NCBI RefSeq assembly: GCF_900142725.1
Contig: NZ_FRBW01000003.1
Coordinates: forward strand, 558,001 to 622,000
DNA length: 64,000 nucleotides
DNA from: Roseibium suaedae
GTDB taxonomy: Bacteria > Pseudomonadota > Alphaproteobacteria > Rhizobiales > Stappiaceae
Direction: 5' to 3'
A program made the translations under genes and the position numbers. How positions within the stretch are numbered: the stretch's first letter is position 1; each line of letters begins with the position of its first letter. This document shows positions 56,720-64,000 of this stretch, piece after piece. The notes under the pieces were generated by a model. The model was not told where the DNA came from and made no database searches. It was given only the letters and a program-made list of their open reading frames with translations.

Positions 56720-58645
56720 TCAGCCGGGAATGTAATCCGCCGTCGGGCCGCGGGTGACAAAGCCGAGATCGTCGGATTCCTTGGCTGCCCGCAGACGTTC
56801 TTCCGCCTCGTCGGCTTCGCGCTGGCGATCCCACATGGAGGCATAGAGACCCTTCTTCGCCAGCAACTCGGTATGAGTTCCACGCTCGGCGATTTCACCG
56901 GCCTGCAGCACGATGATCTGGTCCGCATTGACGACGGTGGACAGCCGGTGGGCGATGACAAGGGTCGTTCGGTTGCGGGAGACCTGATCAAGAGCCGTCT
57001 GGATTTCCCGTTCCGTATGGGTGTCCAGTGCGGAGGTCGCCTCATCCAGGATCAGGATCGGCGGGGCCTTCAGGATCGTGCGGGCAATGGCAACGCGCTG
57101 CTTCTCGCCGCCGGAGAGCTTCAGGCCGCGTTCGCCCACTTCCGCTGAATAGCCTTCCGGCAGCCGTTCGATGAAATCATGGATCTGGGCCATGCGGGCG
57201 GCGTCCTTCACCTCTGCCTCACTCGCCTCTGGACGGCCGTAGCGGATGTTATAGGCAATGGTGTCATTGAACAGCACCGTGTCCTGGGGAACCATGCCGA
57301 TGGCTCCGCGCACGCTTTCCTGCGTGACCGAGCGCACATCCTGTCCATCGATGGACACAGCCCCGCCGGTCACGTCATAGAAACGGAACAGAAGCCGCGA
57401 GATCGTGGATTTGCCCGCGCCGGACGGGCCGACAATGGCAACGGTTTTGCCGGCGGGTACCTCGAAGCTGATGCCCTTCAGGATCGGACGGGCAACGTCG
57501 TAGTGGAACTTCACATCGTCAAAGCGGATCGTGCCTTCCACGGCCTTGAGGTCCTGCGCGTCAGAGGCGTCCTGAACTTCCGCCGGAACGTCCAGCAGGG
57601 AAAACATGGATTCGATATCCGCCAGGCCCTGGCGGATTTCCCGGTAGATGAAGCCGATGAAGTTGAGCGGAATGGCAATCTGCATCAGCAGCGCATTGAT
57701 CAGGACGAAGTCGCCGATGGTCTGCTCGCCGCGCTGAACAGCGAGGGCAGAAAGGATCATGCAAGCCGCCGTGCCGACGCCGAGAATGAATGTCTGGCCA
57801 AAGTTCAGCCAGGCGAGCGACGTCCAGGTCCGGGTCGCAGCTTTCTCGTATCGGGCCATGGAAACATCGAAACGGGCGGCTTCCATCTTCTCGTTGCCGA
57901 AATACTTCACGGTCTCGAAGTTCAGCAGGCTGTCGATGGCCTTGGAATTGGCATCCGTGTCGCTGTCGTTCATCTCGCGGCGGATGGCAATGCGCCAGTT
58001 GGACGCCTTGATGGTGTACCAGACATAGGCGACGATCATGACTGCGATGATTGCCAGATAGCTGAAGCCGAACTGGTACCAGATCACGATGGCCATGATG
58101 CCGAATTCCAGCAGGGTCGGAATTCCGTTCAGGATCGTGAAGCGGACGATGGCTTCAATCCCCTTCACCCCGCGTTCGATCACGCGGCTGAGACCGCCAG
58201 TGCGCCGCGCCAAATGAAAGCGCAGGGACAGCTGGTGCAGGTGATGGAAGGTGATGTTGGCAAGCTGGCGGACCGCATGCTGGCCGACTTGCGCAAACAA
58301 CGCGTCGCGCAACTGGTTGAAGGCCACCGCAAGCACCCTTGCCGCATTATAGGCAAGAACCAGCATGACAGGCGCGACCAAGAAGGCAGGCAGATTGTTG
58401 CTCTCCCCGGTCAGTGCATCGGAGGCCCAGGCAAAGAAATAGGGTGAGAAAACCGTCACCACCTTGGCGACGATCAGGGCGGCAACCGCCAGGAGAACCC
58501 GGTTCTTGAGATCTGGACGGTCAGCGGGCCAGATATAGGGCCACAGGTTGACCAGCGTGTTCAGGGTCTTGCCTTCTTCGGCACTGACACCCTTGCGGCC
58601 AGCCGCCTGCGCGTCGGCGGTCTTTGTCTTGGACGGATCAGTCAA
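56720..58645 (-). CDS. Atm1/HMT1-type ABC exporter
   Basis: The ~641-residue half-transporter has six membrane helices and one ATPase domain: Walker A GPSGAGKST, signature LSGGEKQRVAIARTI, Walker B ILILDEATSALD and switch His in VIAHRLST. Features such as NFETVKYFGNE and RRTGGLSRVIERG are typical of the mitochondrial Atm1/ABCB7 group and its alphaproteobacterial relatives, which export glutathione-linked metal or sulfur species. The best start is TTG at 58645 behind GGGAG, overlapping the arsR stop by 8 nt; ATG at 58666 is an alternative with no good ribosome-binding site. Confidence 0.92.
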   Translation of the reverse strand: MTDPSKTKTADAQAAGRKGVSAEEGKTLNTLVNLWPYIWPADRPDLKNRVLLAVAALIVAKVVTVFSPYFFAWASDALTGESNNLPAFLVAPVMLVLAYNAARVLAVAFNQLRDALFAQVGQHAVRQLANITFHHLHQLSLRFHLARRTGGLSRVIERGVKGIEAIVRFTILNGIPTLLEFGIMAIVIWYQFGFSYLAIIAVMIVAYVWYTIKASNWRIAIRREMNDSDTDANSKAIDSLLNFETVKYFGNEKMEAARFDVSMARYEKAATRTWTSLAWLNFGQTFILGVGTAACMILSALAVQRGEQTIGDFVLINALLMQIAIPLNFIGFIYREIRQGLADIESMFSLLDVPAEVQDASDAQDLKAVEGTIRFDDVKFHYDVARPILKGISFEVPAGKTVAIVGPSGAGKSTISRLLFRFYDVTGGAVSIDGQDVRSVTQESVRGAIGMVPQDTVLFNDTIAYNIRYGRPEASEAEVKDAARMAQIHDFIERLPEGYSAEVGERGLKLSGGEKQRVAIARTILKAPPILILDEATSALDTHTEREIQTALDQVSRNRTTLVIAHRLSTVVNADQIIVLQAGEIAERGTHTELLAKKGLYASMWDRQREADEAEERLRAAKESDDLGFVTRGPTADYIPG

Positions 58646-59087
58646 TAGAGGTCTCCATGGGAGCATCGGCGTCTTTGCCGCAGGAGTTAGTCGTGCTGTC
58701 AGTGCAGCAGGACAGCTGTTCCTGAGCTTCCACTCCGGCCAGAACGGCCTGAAGAAAAGCGGAGGATGCGGCAATGGTCTTTTCGAGAATGTCCTTGCGG
58801 ACCTGATAATGGCAGCAGCGGCCGCGGATTTCGCAGGTCACCAGCCTTGCATCCTTCAGCACCTGCAGGTGCTGGGACACGGTGGATTGAGCCAGGGGCA
58901 ACCGTCCGACGATATCGCCGCAGCAGGCACCGGGGTTTTCGGAAAGGGAGCGCAGAATGGCAAGGCGCGCAGGATGGCCGAGTGCCCTGTAGAGACCGGC
59001 CAGCTTGTCCTGAACTTCAAAAGCCTGCGAGGCACCACAGACATGCCCTTCGCCCGCACAGCTCTCGCCGGCAGCGTCTTCATCCAT
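58638..59087 (-). CDS. Cys-rich ArsR/SmtB family regulator
   Basis: The 149-residue winged-helix repressor has the core LYRALGHPARLAILRSLSENPGACCGDIVGRLPLAQSTVSQHLQVLK. Cysteines occur as CAGEGHVC near the N-terminus, ACCGDI in the alpha-3 region, RCCHY, and SCCTDSTTNSC in the tail. Such arrays suggest a thiophilic metal(loid) or redox sensor. It overlaps the Atm1-type exporter gene, which it probably controls. GGGAGAG supports the ATG at 59087. Confidence 0.9.
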   Translation of the reverse strand: MDEDAAGESCAGEGHVCGASQAFEVQDKLAGLYRALGHPARLAILRSLSENPGACCGDIVGRLPLAQSTVSQHLQVLKDARLVTCEIRGRCCHYQVRKDILEKTIAASSAFLQAVLAGVEAQEQLSCCTDSTTNSCGKDADAPMETSID

Positions 59088-59297
59088 CAATTTCTCTCCC
59101 TCACAGGCCTGCAGACATGAAGCCCGCCCGCCATTCATCGTAGATATACGATGGAACTCTGAAATCTCAAGGGTGCGGATGAAAGCAATTGCGGCAATCA
59201 CAGATAACAATAGGACGCTTGCCAACCCGGTCCAGTTTCCTAATAATTCTTGTTAGTTCCTATTAGTCGATGGACCCATCTCATGAAGCCGTCCCCC

Positions 59298-59558
59298 ATG
59301 AAGACCCTGACAGTCTCTCTCTCGGAGCATCAGGTGGAGCAGTTGCAAAGCGCTGTTCAGTCCGGCCTATATGCCTCCAACAGCGAAGTGGTCCGTGACG
59401 CCCTGCGTCTTTGGGAGCAGCGCGAGGAACTCAGAAAGCTTGAACTTGCCCGGCTGAAACGCGCCTATGAAGAGGGGTTGGCAAGTGGAGAAGGCCGGTC
59501 TGTTGACGCCGATACACTGCTGTCAGAACTGAAGGCTGAAGCCCGCTCGCGTGGCTAG
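59298..59558 (+). CDS. ParD-like antitoxin
   Basis: The 86-residue ribbon-helix-helix protein MKTLTVSLSEHQVEQLQSAV with NSEVVRDALRLWEQ is a type II antitoxin of the ParD/CopG class. A helical, charged C-terminus would wrap the toxin. Its stop lies inside the first codons of the toxin gene (8-nt overlap). An in-frame ATG at 59283 is also possible. Confidence 0.88.
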   Translation: MKTLTVSLSEHQVEQLQSAVQSGLYASNSEVVRDALRLWEQREELRKLELARLKRAYEEGLASGEGRSVDADTLLSELKAEARSRG

Positions 59559-59838
59559 GGTTATCCTCAGCCGGCGCGCAGAACAGGATATTAGAGCGAT
59601 CTGGATGGAGATCGCCCGGGACAACGAGCCCGCAGCCGATAACCTGGTGAGAAGATTTCTGGAAAGGGCAGACCTTGCGGCCACTCAGCCCAACATGGGG
59701 ACACCCAGGCCCGAACTCAGCCCGACGGCCCGCCTTTTGATCGAAGGAAACTATGTGCTGATTTATGAGCCGATGGATTATGGCATCCTGCTCATTGCCA
59801 TAGTCCACGGCGGCCGAAACCCTGACAACTGGCTGTGA
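59551..59838 (+). CDS. ParE-like toxin (RelE/ParE superfamily)
   Basis: The 95-residue protein starts GTG (MARVILSRRAEQDIRAIWMEIA) and has the RelE/ParE fold with the C-terminal LLIAIVHGGRNPDNWL strand. ParE toxins poison DNA gyrase; RelE relatives cleave mRNA, and the VHGGR-type ending favours the ParE branch. The gene is coupled to its antitoxin by the GTGGCTAG overlap. Confidence 0.88.
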   Translation: MARVILSRRAEQDIRAIWMEIARDNEPAADNLVRRFLERADLAATQPNMGTPRPELSPTARLLIEGNYVLIYEPMDYGILLIAIVHGGRNPDNWL

Positions 59839-59881
59839 CCTTCAGAACCCTTCGATTGTAAACGCTGGTGTCCCAAGCCCA

Positions 59882-59899
59882 GCCGGACAAGTGTCCGGC
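59882..59899. terminator. Hairpin between convergent parE and LysM genes
   Basis: GCCGGACAAGTGTCCGGC is a perfect inverted repeat. No T-run follows on either strand, so it is a weak terminator candidate shared by the two convergent units. Confidence 0.4.
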
Positions 59900-59915
59900 C
59901 AGGTCTCAAGGCATC

Positions 59916-61547
59916 TTATTGGGCGGGCTTCCAGTTCAGGTCACCTTCAGGCGTCAGGAACACCTGACCGGGATAGATCAGATCCGGGTTGCGGATCTGG
60001 CCCTTGTTGGCCTGATAGATCGTGGTGTAGCGGAAACCGTCGCCATAGAGGCGGCGGGAGATGTTCCAGAGATTGTCGCCCTTGCGGATGATGACATTGG
60101 GCAGGGTCTTGCCGGCATTGGAGGCATTCGCGCCTTCTGCACCGCCTTCACCAGCCGCTTCCACACGGGTGAGAACAATGGCCTGCTCCTGCGCCCGCTC
60201 AAAGGTGACGGCCGCACGGGCAACAACCGTGTTGCCATCTGCGCCGATCATGTCGGCACGCACTTCAACCGGGCCAGACGCCAGATCCATGCCGCCCTCG
60301 ACCAGCCAGCGGCCATTGTCGCCGACCTTGCCGGAACCAAGCAGGGTATCGCCCACATAGATGCGGACATCGTGACCGGCTTCGCCGGTGCCTGCCGTGT
60401 AGACCTTGCCGCTTTCCGCTTCGACCGCATCGACGGTGACAACGAGATCGGCCTTAGCTGCAGCGGGTGCGGCTGCCGTCTCGGACGGCTGGGAAGCCAG
60501 AGCGGGTGCTGCCGGAGCTCCGGCAGGCGTCTGAGTCTGGTCTTGGGTCTGGTCCTGGGTCTGGCCTTGCGGCTGAACCGGAGCGTCTGACGTGGCGGTT
60601 GCAGTTGGAGCCGTGGTAGTTGCCTCGGAAGACGCAACAGCAGCAGGCGCCTGCGCGTCGGAACTCCCGGCCTCTGCGGCCTTCTGGCCGTTACCAGTTT
60701 CGATGCCAGAGCCAGAACCTGTGTCCGAAGCAGCGGCTGACGGGGAAGCCGTTGCAGTTGCATCCGGAGATGCCGCGTCAGCCGGGCCAGACGCAGAAGC
60801 AGAGGCCTCAGGCTTGGGATCTGTCACAGGCGCAGAAGCCTCAGGCGCGGCTGCCACCTGCGTTCCGGTGGAAGCATTGGCATTGACATCGGCTGCGGGG
60901 GCTTCAGAGGTGGCGGGCGCGTCCGCTGCGGCGGTCTCCGTTTCCTTTGCGGCGCCGGGAACCTGCAGCACGCTGGACGGCGCATCCGGCGAATTCAGAA
61001 CGACCAGAGGCTGCTGCTTGCCGTCTTCGGGAACCGAGACAGCAAGACGCTGGCCGGAAGCATCTCCAACCGCATTGTCATTCTCGTCGAGCGCCTGAAG
61101 ATTGACGTCGTAGTCACCCGGGCTCAACGGCTTGTCCAGAATGATCGACCACTCGCCGTCCTGATTGGCAATGGCCTTGCCGACAAGCTTGCCATTGGCC
61201 ATCAGGCCAACGATTGCGCCCGGATCAGAACGTCCTGCGACCACCGTTTCACCGGTCGGCTCGACACTGACCACATCGAAGCTCAGGTCACCCTTCTTCG
61301 CAGCAGCCGGAACTTCCGTCACGCCCGCATCCTTGTCGGACTTGGCACCCGAACGGGCAATCGAGGTTTCGCCTGAAGAAGAAGCCGCATCGCCAGTCCC
61401 GCCGGACTTTGCCGCATCAGGCGTGGACGCCACCTGCGGCGCGGAAGGCGCATTGCCCTTGTCCCGATATAAATAGGCCGTCACAAGCGCTGCGACGCCC
61501 ACAAGGGCAGCCACCACCAATGTCCGGGTAAGTGCAAGCTTCGTCAT
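59916..61547 (-). CDS. LysM domain protein with Ala/Thr/Pro-rich spacer
   Basis: The 543-residue protein has an N-terminal membrane anchor (LTRTLVVAALVGVAALVTAYLY), an Ig-like segment (ETVVAGRSDPGAIVGLMANGKLVGKA) and a ~200-residue low-complexity region rich in Ala, Ser, Thr, Glu and Pro including QTQDQTQDQTQ. A second Ig-like segment follows, then a C-terminal LysM (VIIRKGDNLWNISRRLYGDGFRYTTIYQAN). It should bind peptidoglycan from the inner membrane. GGGAAG supports the ATG at 61547. Confidence 0.9.
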   Translation of the reverse strand: MTKLALTRTLVVAALVGVAALVTAYLYRDKGNAPSAPQVASTPDAAKSGGTGDAASSSGETSIARSGAKSDKDAGVTEVPAAAKKGDLSFDVVSVEPTGETVVAGRSDPGAIVGLMANGKLVGKAIANQDGEWSIILDKPLSPGDYDVNLQALDENDNAVGDASGQRLAVSVPEDGKQQPLVVLNSPDAPSSVLQVPGAAKETETAAADAPATSEAPAADVNANASTGTQVAAAPEASAPVTDPKPEASASASGPADAASPDATATASPSAAASDTGSGSGIETGNGQKAAEAGSSDAQAPAAVASSEATTTAPTATATSDAPVQPQGQTQDQTQDQTQTPAGAPAAPALASQPSETAAAPAAAKADLVVTVDAVEAESGKVYTAGTGEAGHDVRIYVGDTLLGSGKVGDNGRWLVEGGMDLASGPVEVRADMIGADGNTVVARAAVTFERAQEQAIVLTRVEAAGEGGAEGANASNAGKTLPNVIIRKGDNLWNISRRLYGDGFRYTTIYQANKGQIRNPDLIYPGQVFLTPEGDLNWKPAQ

Positions 61548-61808
61548 CCGTCTTCCCATCCGCCAGGGGTAAGGCGCTCGTTTCTTGCGCGAGCTGAAGA
61601 CCTTTACCCGGCCATCCCATCTGAACCGTGAGCGCTCCAGGGCCCTTGCCCGCGCCCTTCGGGTACGCATTGCCTAAGACGATGAATATACGCCTTTTTA
61701 AGCTGCGGCAAGGAAACGGGCCCGTGTGGTCAAGGCCGATGTGGAACCGGCCCGGAAAGCACTTGCCGCCAGCTTGACCGCAGCCGTCTGAGGTGCCACA
61801 GATTTGGC

Positions 61809-62414
61809 ATGGCAAAACTTGAAAGCGTCTGTGTTTACTGCGGCTCCAGCTTTGGAACCGATGCGGCTTATGAAGCTGCGGCAACCCGTCTTGGCCAGCT
61901 GATTGCTGGCGAAGACTTGCGTCTTGTCTATGGCGGCGGCGCGGTCGGCCTGATGGGCACGGTTGCGGGAGCAGCCAAGGAAGCCGGTGGCAAAGTCACC
62001 GGAATCATTCCGCATTTCCTGGAAGAACGGGAAAAGATGCTCGAAGGGATCGACGAGCTGATCGTCACCCAGGACATGCACGAGCGCAAGCAGCTCATGT
62101 TCCAGAAGGCTGACGCCTTCATCGCCCTCCCCGGCGGCATCGGCACCTTGGAAGAGGCTGTCGAGATGATGACCTGGGCCCAGCTCGGCCAGCATCGCAA
62201 GCCCGTGGTGCTGGCGGATGTGAACGGCTTCTGGTCGCCCTTGCTCGAACTTCTCGACCACATGCGCAGCCAGGGCTTCATCCGCCCGGAAACGGAAGTG
62301 CCCTATCTCGTCGCCAAGCGAATCGAAGAAGTGATTCCCCTGCTCTGCAAGACGCTGGATTGCGAGGGAACGCCCTGCTCGGAAGACGTTCTGGAAACCG
62401 TCCGCCGCTTCTGA
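61809..62414 (+). CDS. LOG family protein (TIGR00730)
   Basis: The 201-residue protein carries the nucleotide-binding YGGGAVGLMG and catalytic PGGIGTLEE motifs (108-116) of LOG, the cytokinin-riboside 5'-monophosphate phosphoribohydrolase family. It cleaves the ribose-5-phosphate from modified or normal nucleotides; bacterial members may act in purine salvage or stress. It stands alone. Confidence 0.93.
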   Translation: MAKLESVCVYCGSSFGTDAAYEAAATRLGQLIAGEDLRLVYGGGAVGLMGTVAGAAKEAGGKVTGIIPHFLEEREKMLEGIDELIVTQDMHERKQLMFQKADAFIALPGGIGTLEEAVEMMTWAQLGQHRKPVVLADVNGFWSPLLELLDHMRSQGFIRPETEVPYLVAKRIEEVIPLLCKTLDCEGTPCSEDVLETVRRF

Positions 62415-62566
62415 ACCGATGCAGGAAGAGCGAAATGACTGAGGACGGACAGCTTCCGTCCTCATATCCAGATTAAGTTGTTCCGAAGCTGATTCCGGAA
62501 TGCTGCCTAAAATATTGAAGCAGCGAAACTTTTCTCACTCGACGCATATCTGCCGACGCAAGCGGC

Positions 62567-62606
62567 CATGCTTCGAGACGGACCTCCGGTCCTCCTCAGC
62601 ATGAGG
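62567..62606 (+). repeat. 40-bp palindromic dispersed repeat, copy 2
   Basis: CATGCTTCGAGACGGACCTC followed by CGGTCCTCCTCAGCATGAGG. It shares the CTTCGAGAC ... CCTCAG-ATGAGG frame with copy 1 and pairs with copy 3. Confidence 0.8.
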
Positions 62607-62688
62607 GGAGCATGGGCAGCCTTCCTTGCGCCAATGGCGCAAACGCGTTCGAAAAGTTTCCCTTCCCGTGCGCCGTCAACACGCCCTC

Positions 62689-62728
62689 CCTCATCCTGAG
62701 GAACCGCGAAGCGGTGTCTCGAAGGATG
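62689..62728 (-). repeat. 40-bp palindromic dispersed repeat, copy 3 (inverted)
   Basis: Reading leftward it starts CATCCTTCGAGACACCGCTT and ends GGTTCCTCAGGATGAGG. It is inverted with respect to copy 2, which lies 82 bp away. Confidence 0.8.
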
Positions 62729-62760
62729 GGCGGCAAGCAAGCCTCCCACCCCGGCCGGCC

Positions 62761-63687
62761 TCAGGCCGCAGCCCGCTTGGGAGACCGCTTCCAGCGGAGG
62801 AGACTATCGCCCGTGAAGATGGCGAGCGCGATCCAGACGATCACGAAAGTCATCAGCGTCGTCGGCATCAAGGGCTCGTTCCAGACGAACACCGCCATGA
62901 TGAAGTGAAGCGAAGGTGCGATATATTGCATCAGGCCAAGCATCACCATGGGCAGACGGCGGGCCCCGGCCGAGAAGAGGATCAGCGGCACGGAGGTGAC
63001 AACGCCTGTTCCGACCAACGCGGCCAGCACGGCGGGCTGCCCGAGGGAAAGAGCATCCACACCCCAGGACAGATTGAGCAGGACATAGCCAATCGACAGG
63101 GGCAGCAGGAGAACCGTTTCCACCAGAAGGCCCGGCGTCGGGCGCACAGGCGTGACCTTGCGCACATAGCCATAGCCCGCAAAGGAGAAGGCAAGGACCA
63201 GGGAAACCCAGGGCAGGCCACCGGCCAGCACCGCCTGAACGCCAACGCCCAGGACCGCAAGCCCTACAGCCACGCTCTGGGCACGTGTCAGCTTCTCGCG
63301 CAGCACCACCAGCCCGACCACGACATTGACGAGCGGATTGCAGAAGTAGCCGAGGGCCACATCCAGCACCTTGCCCTGCTCGATCGCCCAGATGAAGATC
63401 AGCCAGTTGAAGGCGATAAGGCAGGCGGACACGGCCAGAAGACCGACCAGCTTCGGCTCTTTCAGGATCGCTATGAACTCGTCAAAGCGCCTGCGCACCA
63501 CCAGAATGATCGTCAGCAGCAGCACGGACCAGATGATCCGGTGCGCCACCACCAGATCCGCCGGAACACTTTCCGTCAGCTTGTAGTAGGCAGGCAGAAA
63601 GCCCCACATGCCATAGGCGCCAAGGGCGCACAGAAGGCCCGTGCGGAATTCGGATCCGTCAGCACCCGTTTGGCTCTTGTCAGCCAT
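62761..63687 (-). CDS. rarD: EamA-family transporter RarD
   Basis: The 308-residue inner-membrane protein has about ten hydrophobic helices and matches RarD: GLLCALGAYGMWGFLPAYYKLTESVPADLVVAHRIIWSVLLL, then WLIFIWAIEQGKVLDVALGYFCNPLVNVVVGLVVLREKL. RarD is a DMT-superfamily exporter, named from chloramphenicol sensitivity; the natural substrate is unknown. It is 26 bp downstream of cimA on the same strand. Confidence 0.93.
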   Translation of the reverse strand: MADKSQTGADGSEFRTGLLCALGAYGMWGFLPAYYKLTESVPADLVVAHRIIWSVLLLTIILVVRRRFDEFIAILKEPKLVGLLAVSACLIAFNWLIFIWAIEQGKVLDVALGYFCNPLVNVVVGLVVLREKLTRAQSVAVGLAVLGVGVQAVLAGGLPWVSLVLAFSFAGYGYVRKVTPVRPTPGLLVETVLLLPLSIGYVLLNLSWGVDALSLGQPAVLAALVGTGVVTSVPLILFSAGARRLPMVMLGLMQYIAPSLHFIMAVFVWNEPLMPTTLMTFVIVWIALAIFTGDSLLRWKRSPKRAAA

Positions 63688-63713
63688 CTGAACCGTCTTT
63701 CAAGGCAGATGCC

Positions 63714-64000
63714 TCAGGCAGGATTTGCCTTCAGCAAGGTGTAATTGATGGAATCCACCAGGGCCTGGAACGAGGCGTCGACAATGTTGCTCGACACGCC
63801 GATCGTGAACCAGCGCCGGTGGGTTCTGGTATCCTGGCTTTCGATCAGAACCCGCGTCACGGCTCCGGTACCACCATTGAGGATACGCACCTTGTAGTCG
63901 ATCAGCTCCAGACCGTCGATAGCTGTCTGGTATTTGCCGAGATCCTTGCGCAGGGCCATGTCCAGAGCGTTGACCGGACCATTACCCTCAGCCACGGACA
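63714..64000 (-). CDS. cimA: Citramalate synthase CimA, C-terminal fragment (cut by window)
   Basis: About 95 residues are visible. They include [47 protein letters not shown] and [25 protein letters not shown], the C-terminal allosteric (LeuA dimer) domain typical of CimA-type citramalate synthases. The frame continues open to the window edge. CimA condenses pyruvate and acetyl-CoA for isoleucine synthesis. 2-Isopropylmalate synthase is less likely because of the [10 protein letters not shown] wording. Confidence 0.85.
   Translation of the reverse strand, partial: SVAEGNGPVNALDMALRKDLGKYQTAIDGLELIDYKVRILNGGTGAVTRVLIESQDTRTHRRWFTIGVSSNIVDASFQALVDSINYTLLKANPA

Larger units (their letters stand above)
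62415..62760. other. Intergenic region with a pair of inverted 40-bp repeats
   Basis: About 350 bp between convergent genes, LOG and rarD. It holds two 40-bp repeats in opposite orientation (62567-62606 and 62689-62728), giving a potential long hairpin that could block read-through. No gene is credible. Confidence 0.65.

Noticed and set aside
60520..60570. Tandem CTGGTC-type repeats, at first look a mini-satellite or array
   Set aside because: They are in-frame QTQDQ repeats within the LysM protein spacer, not a CRISPR or intergenic array.

Overview
The window is a stretch of GC-rich (about 60%) alphaproteobacterial chromosome. The fab cluster, rpsF-rpsR-rplI-dnaB-radA, cvpA-purF, yfgM/bamB/der, pcaQ/pcaDCHGB and a CysN-CysC fusion together point to the Hyphomicrobiales; I lean towards the Stappiaceae (Roseibium/Labrenzia/Stappia type), but that is inference. 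I see no phage, insertion sequence, CRISPR array, rRNA or tRNA. Most of the window is dense coding sequence.

Layout. 1-3.6 kb: leftward type II fatty-acid synthesis genes (fabD, fabG, acpP, fabF cut by the window edge). 3.9-5.0 kb: an exported serine hydrolase. 5.3-13.4 kb: rightward housekeeping genes (rpsF with a likely S6:S18 leader motif, rpsR, rplI, dnaB, a decayed alanine racemase remnant, radA, cvpA, purF and an SDR that lacks the usual catalytic Tyr). 13.6-18.1 kb: leftward inositol-monophosphatase-family gene, then yfgM-like/bamB/der. 18.7-19.0 kb: a small PilZ protein. 19.1-29.5 kb: a divergent sugar or glycoside uptake and catabolism island. Its left arm has a binding protein, two permeases, an ATPase, a sugar isomerase-like protein and a Gfo/Idh oxidoreductase; its right arm has a LacI regulator, a second isomerase-like protein and a second Gfo/Idh oxidoreductase. 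Matching palindromic boxes lie upstream of both arms.

29.6-37.2 kb: a secreted glutathione peroxidase, znuC-znuB-zur with a candidate Zur box (no znuA here), manC, and cysD-cysNC. 37.5-46 kb: aromatic catabolism. PobA makes protocatechuate from 4-hydroxybenzoate; PcaHG, PcaB, PcaC and PcaD take it to 3-oxoadipate; PcaQ (LysR) and a PobR-like AraC protein are the likely regulators. 46-53.3 kb: PuuE-type allantoinase, small membrane proteins, and a PadR-HlyD-RND efflux operon whose pump is unusually long. 53.6-55.2 kb: psd-pssA for phosphatidylethanolamine. 55.4-64 kb: a LysR regulator divergent from a small protein, an ArsR regulator overlapping an Atm1-type ABC exporter, a ParDE-like toxin-antitoxin pair, a LysM protein, a LOG-family protein, RarD and the C-terminal end of cimA.

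Intergenic DNA carries several families of short dispersed repeats: a 77-bp element present twice in opposite orientation between convergent genes, a roughly 140-bp element with inverted ends, and three copies of a 40-bp palindromic repeat. The most interesting items are the alr relic, the SDR without its Tyr, the double sugar-island operators, the terminator-framed repeat, the long RND pump and an unexplained structured 630-bp intergenic region.
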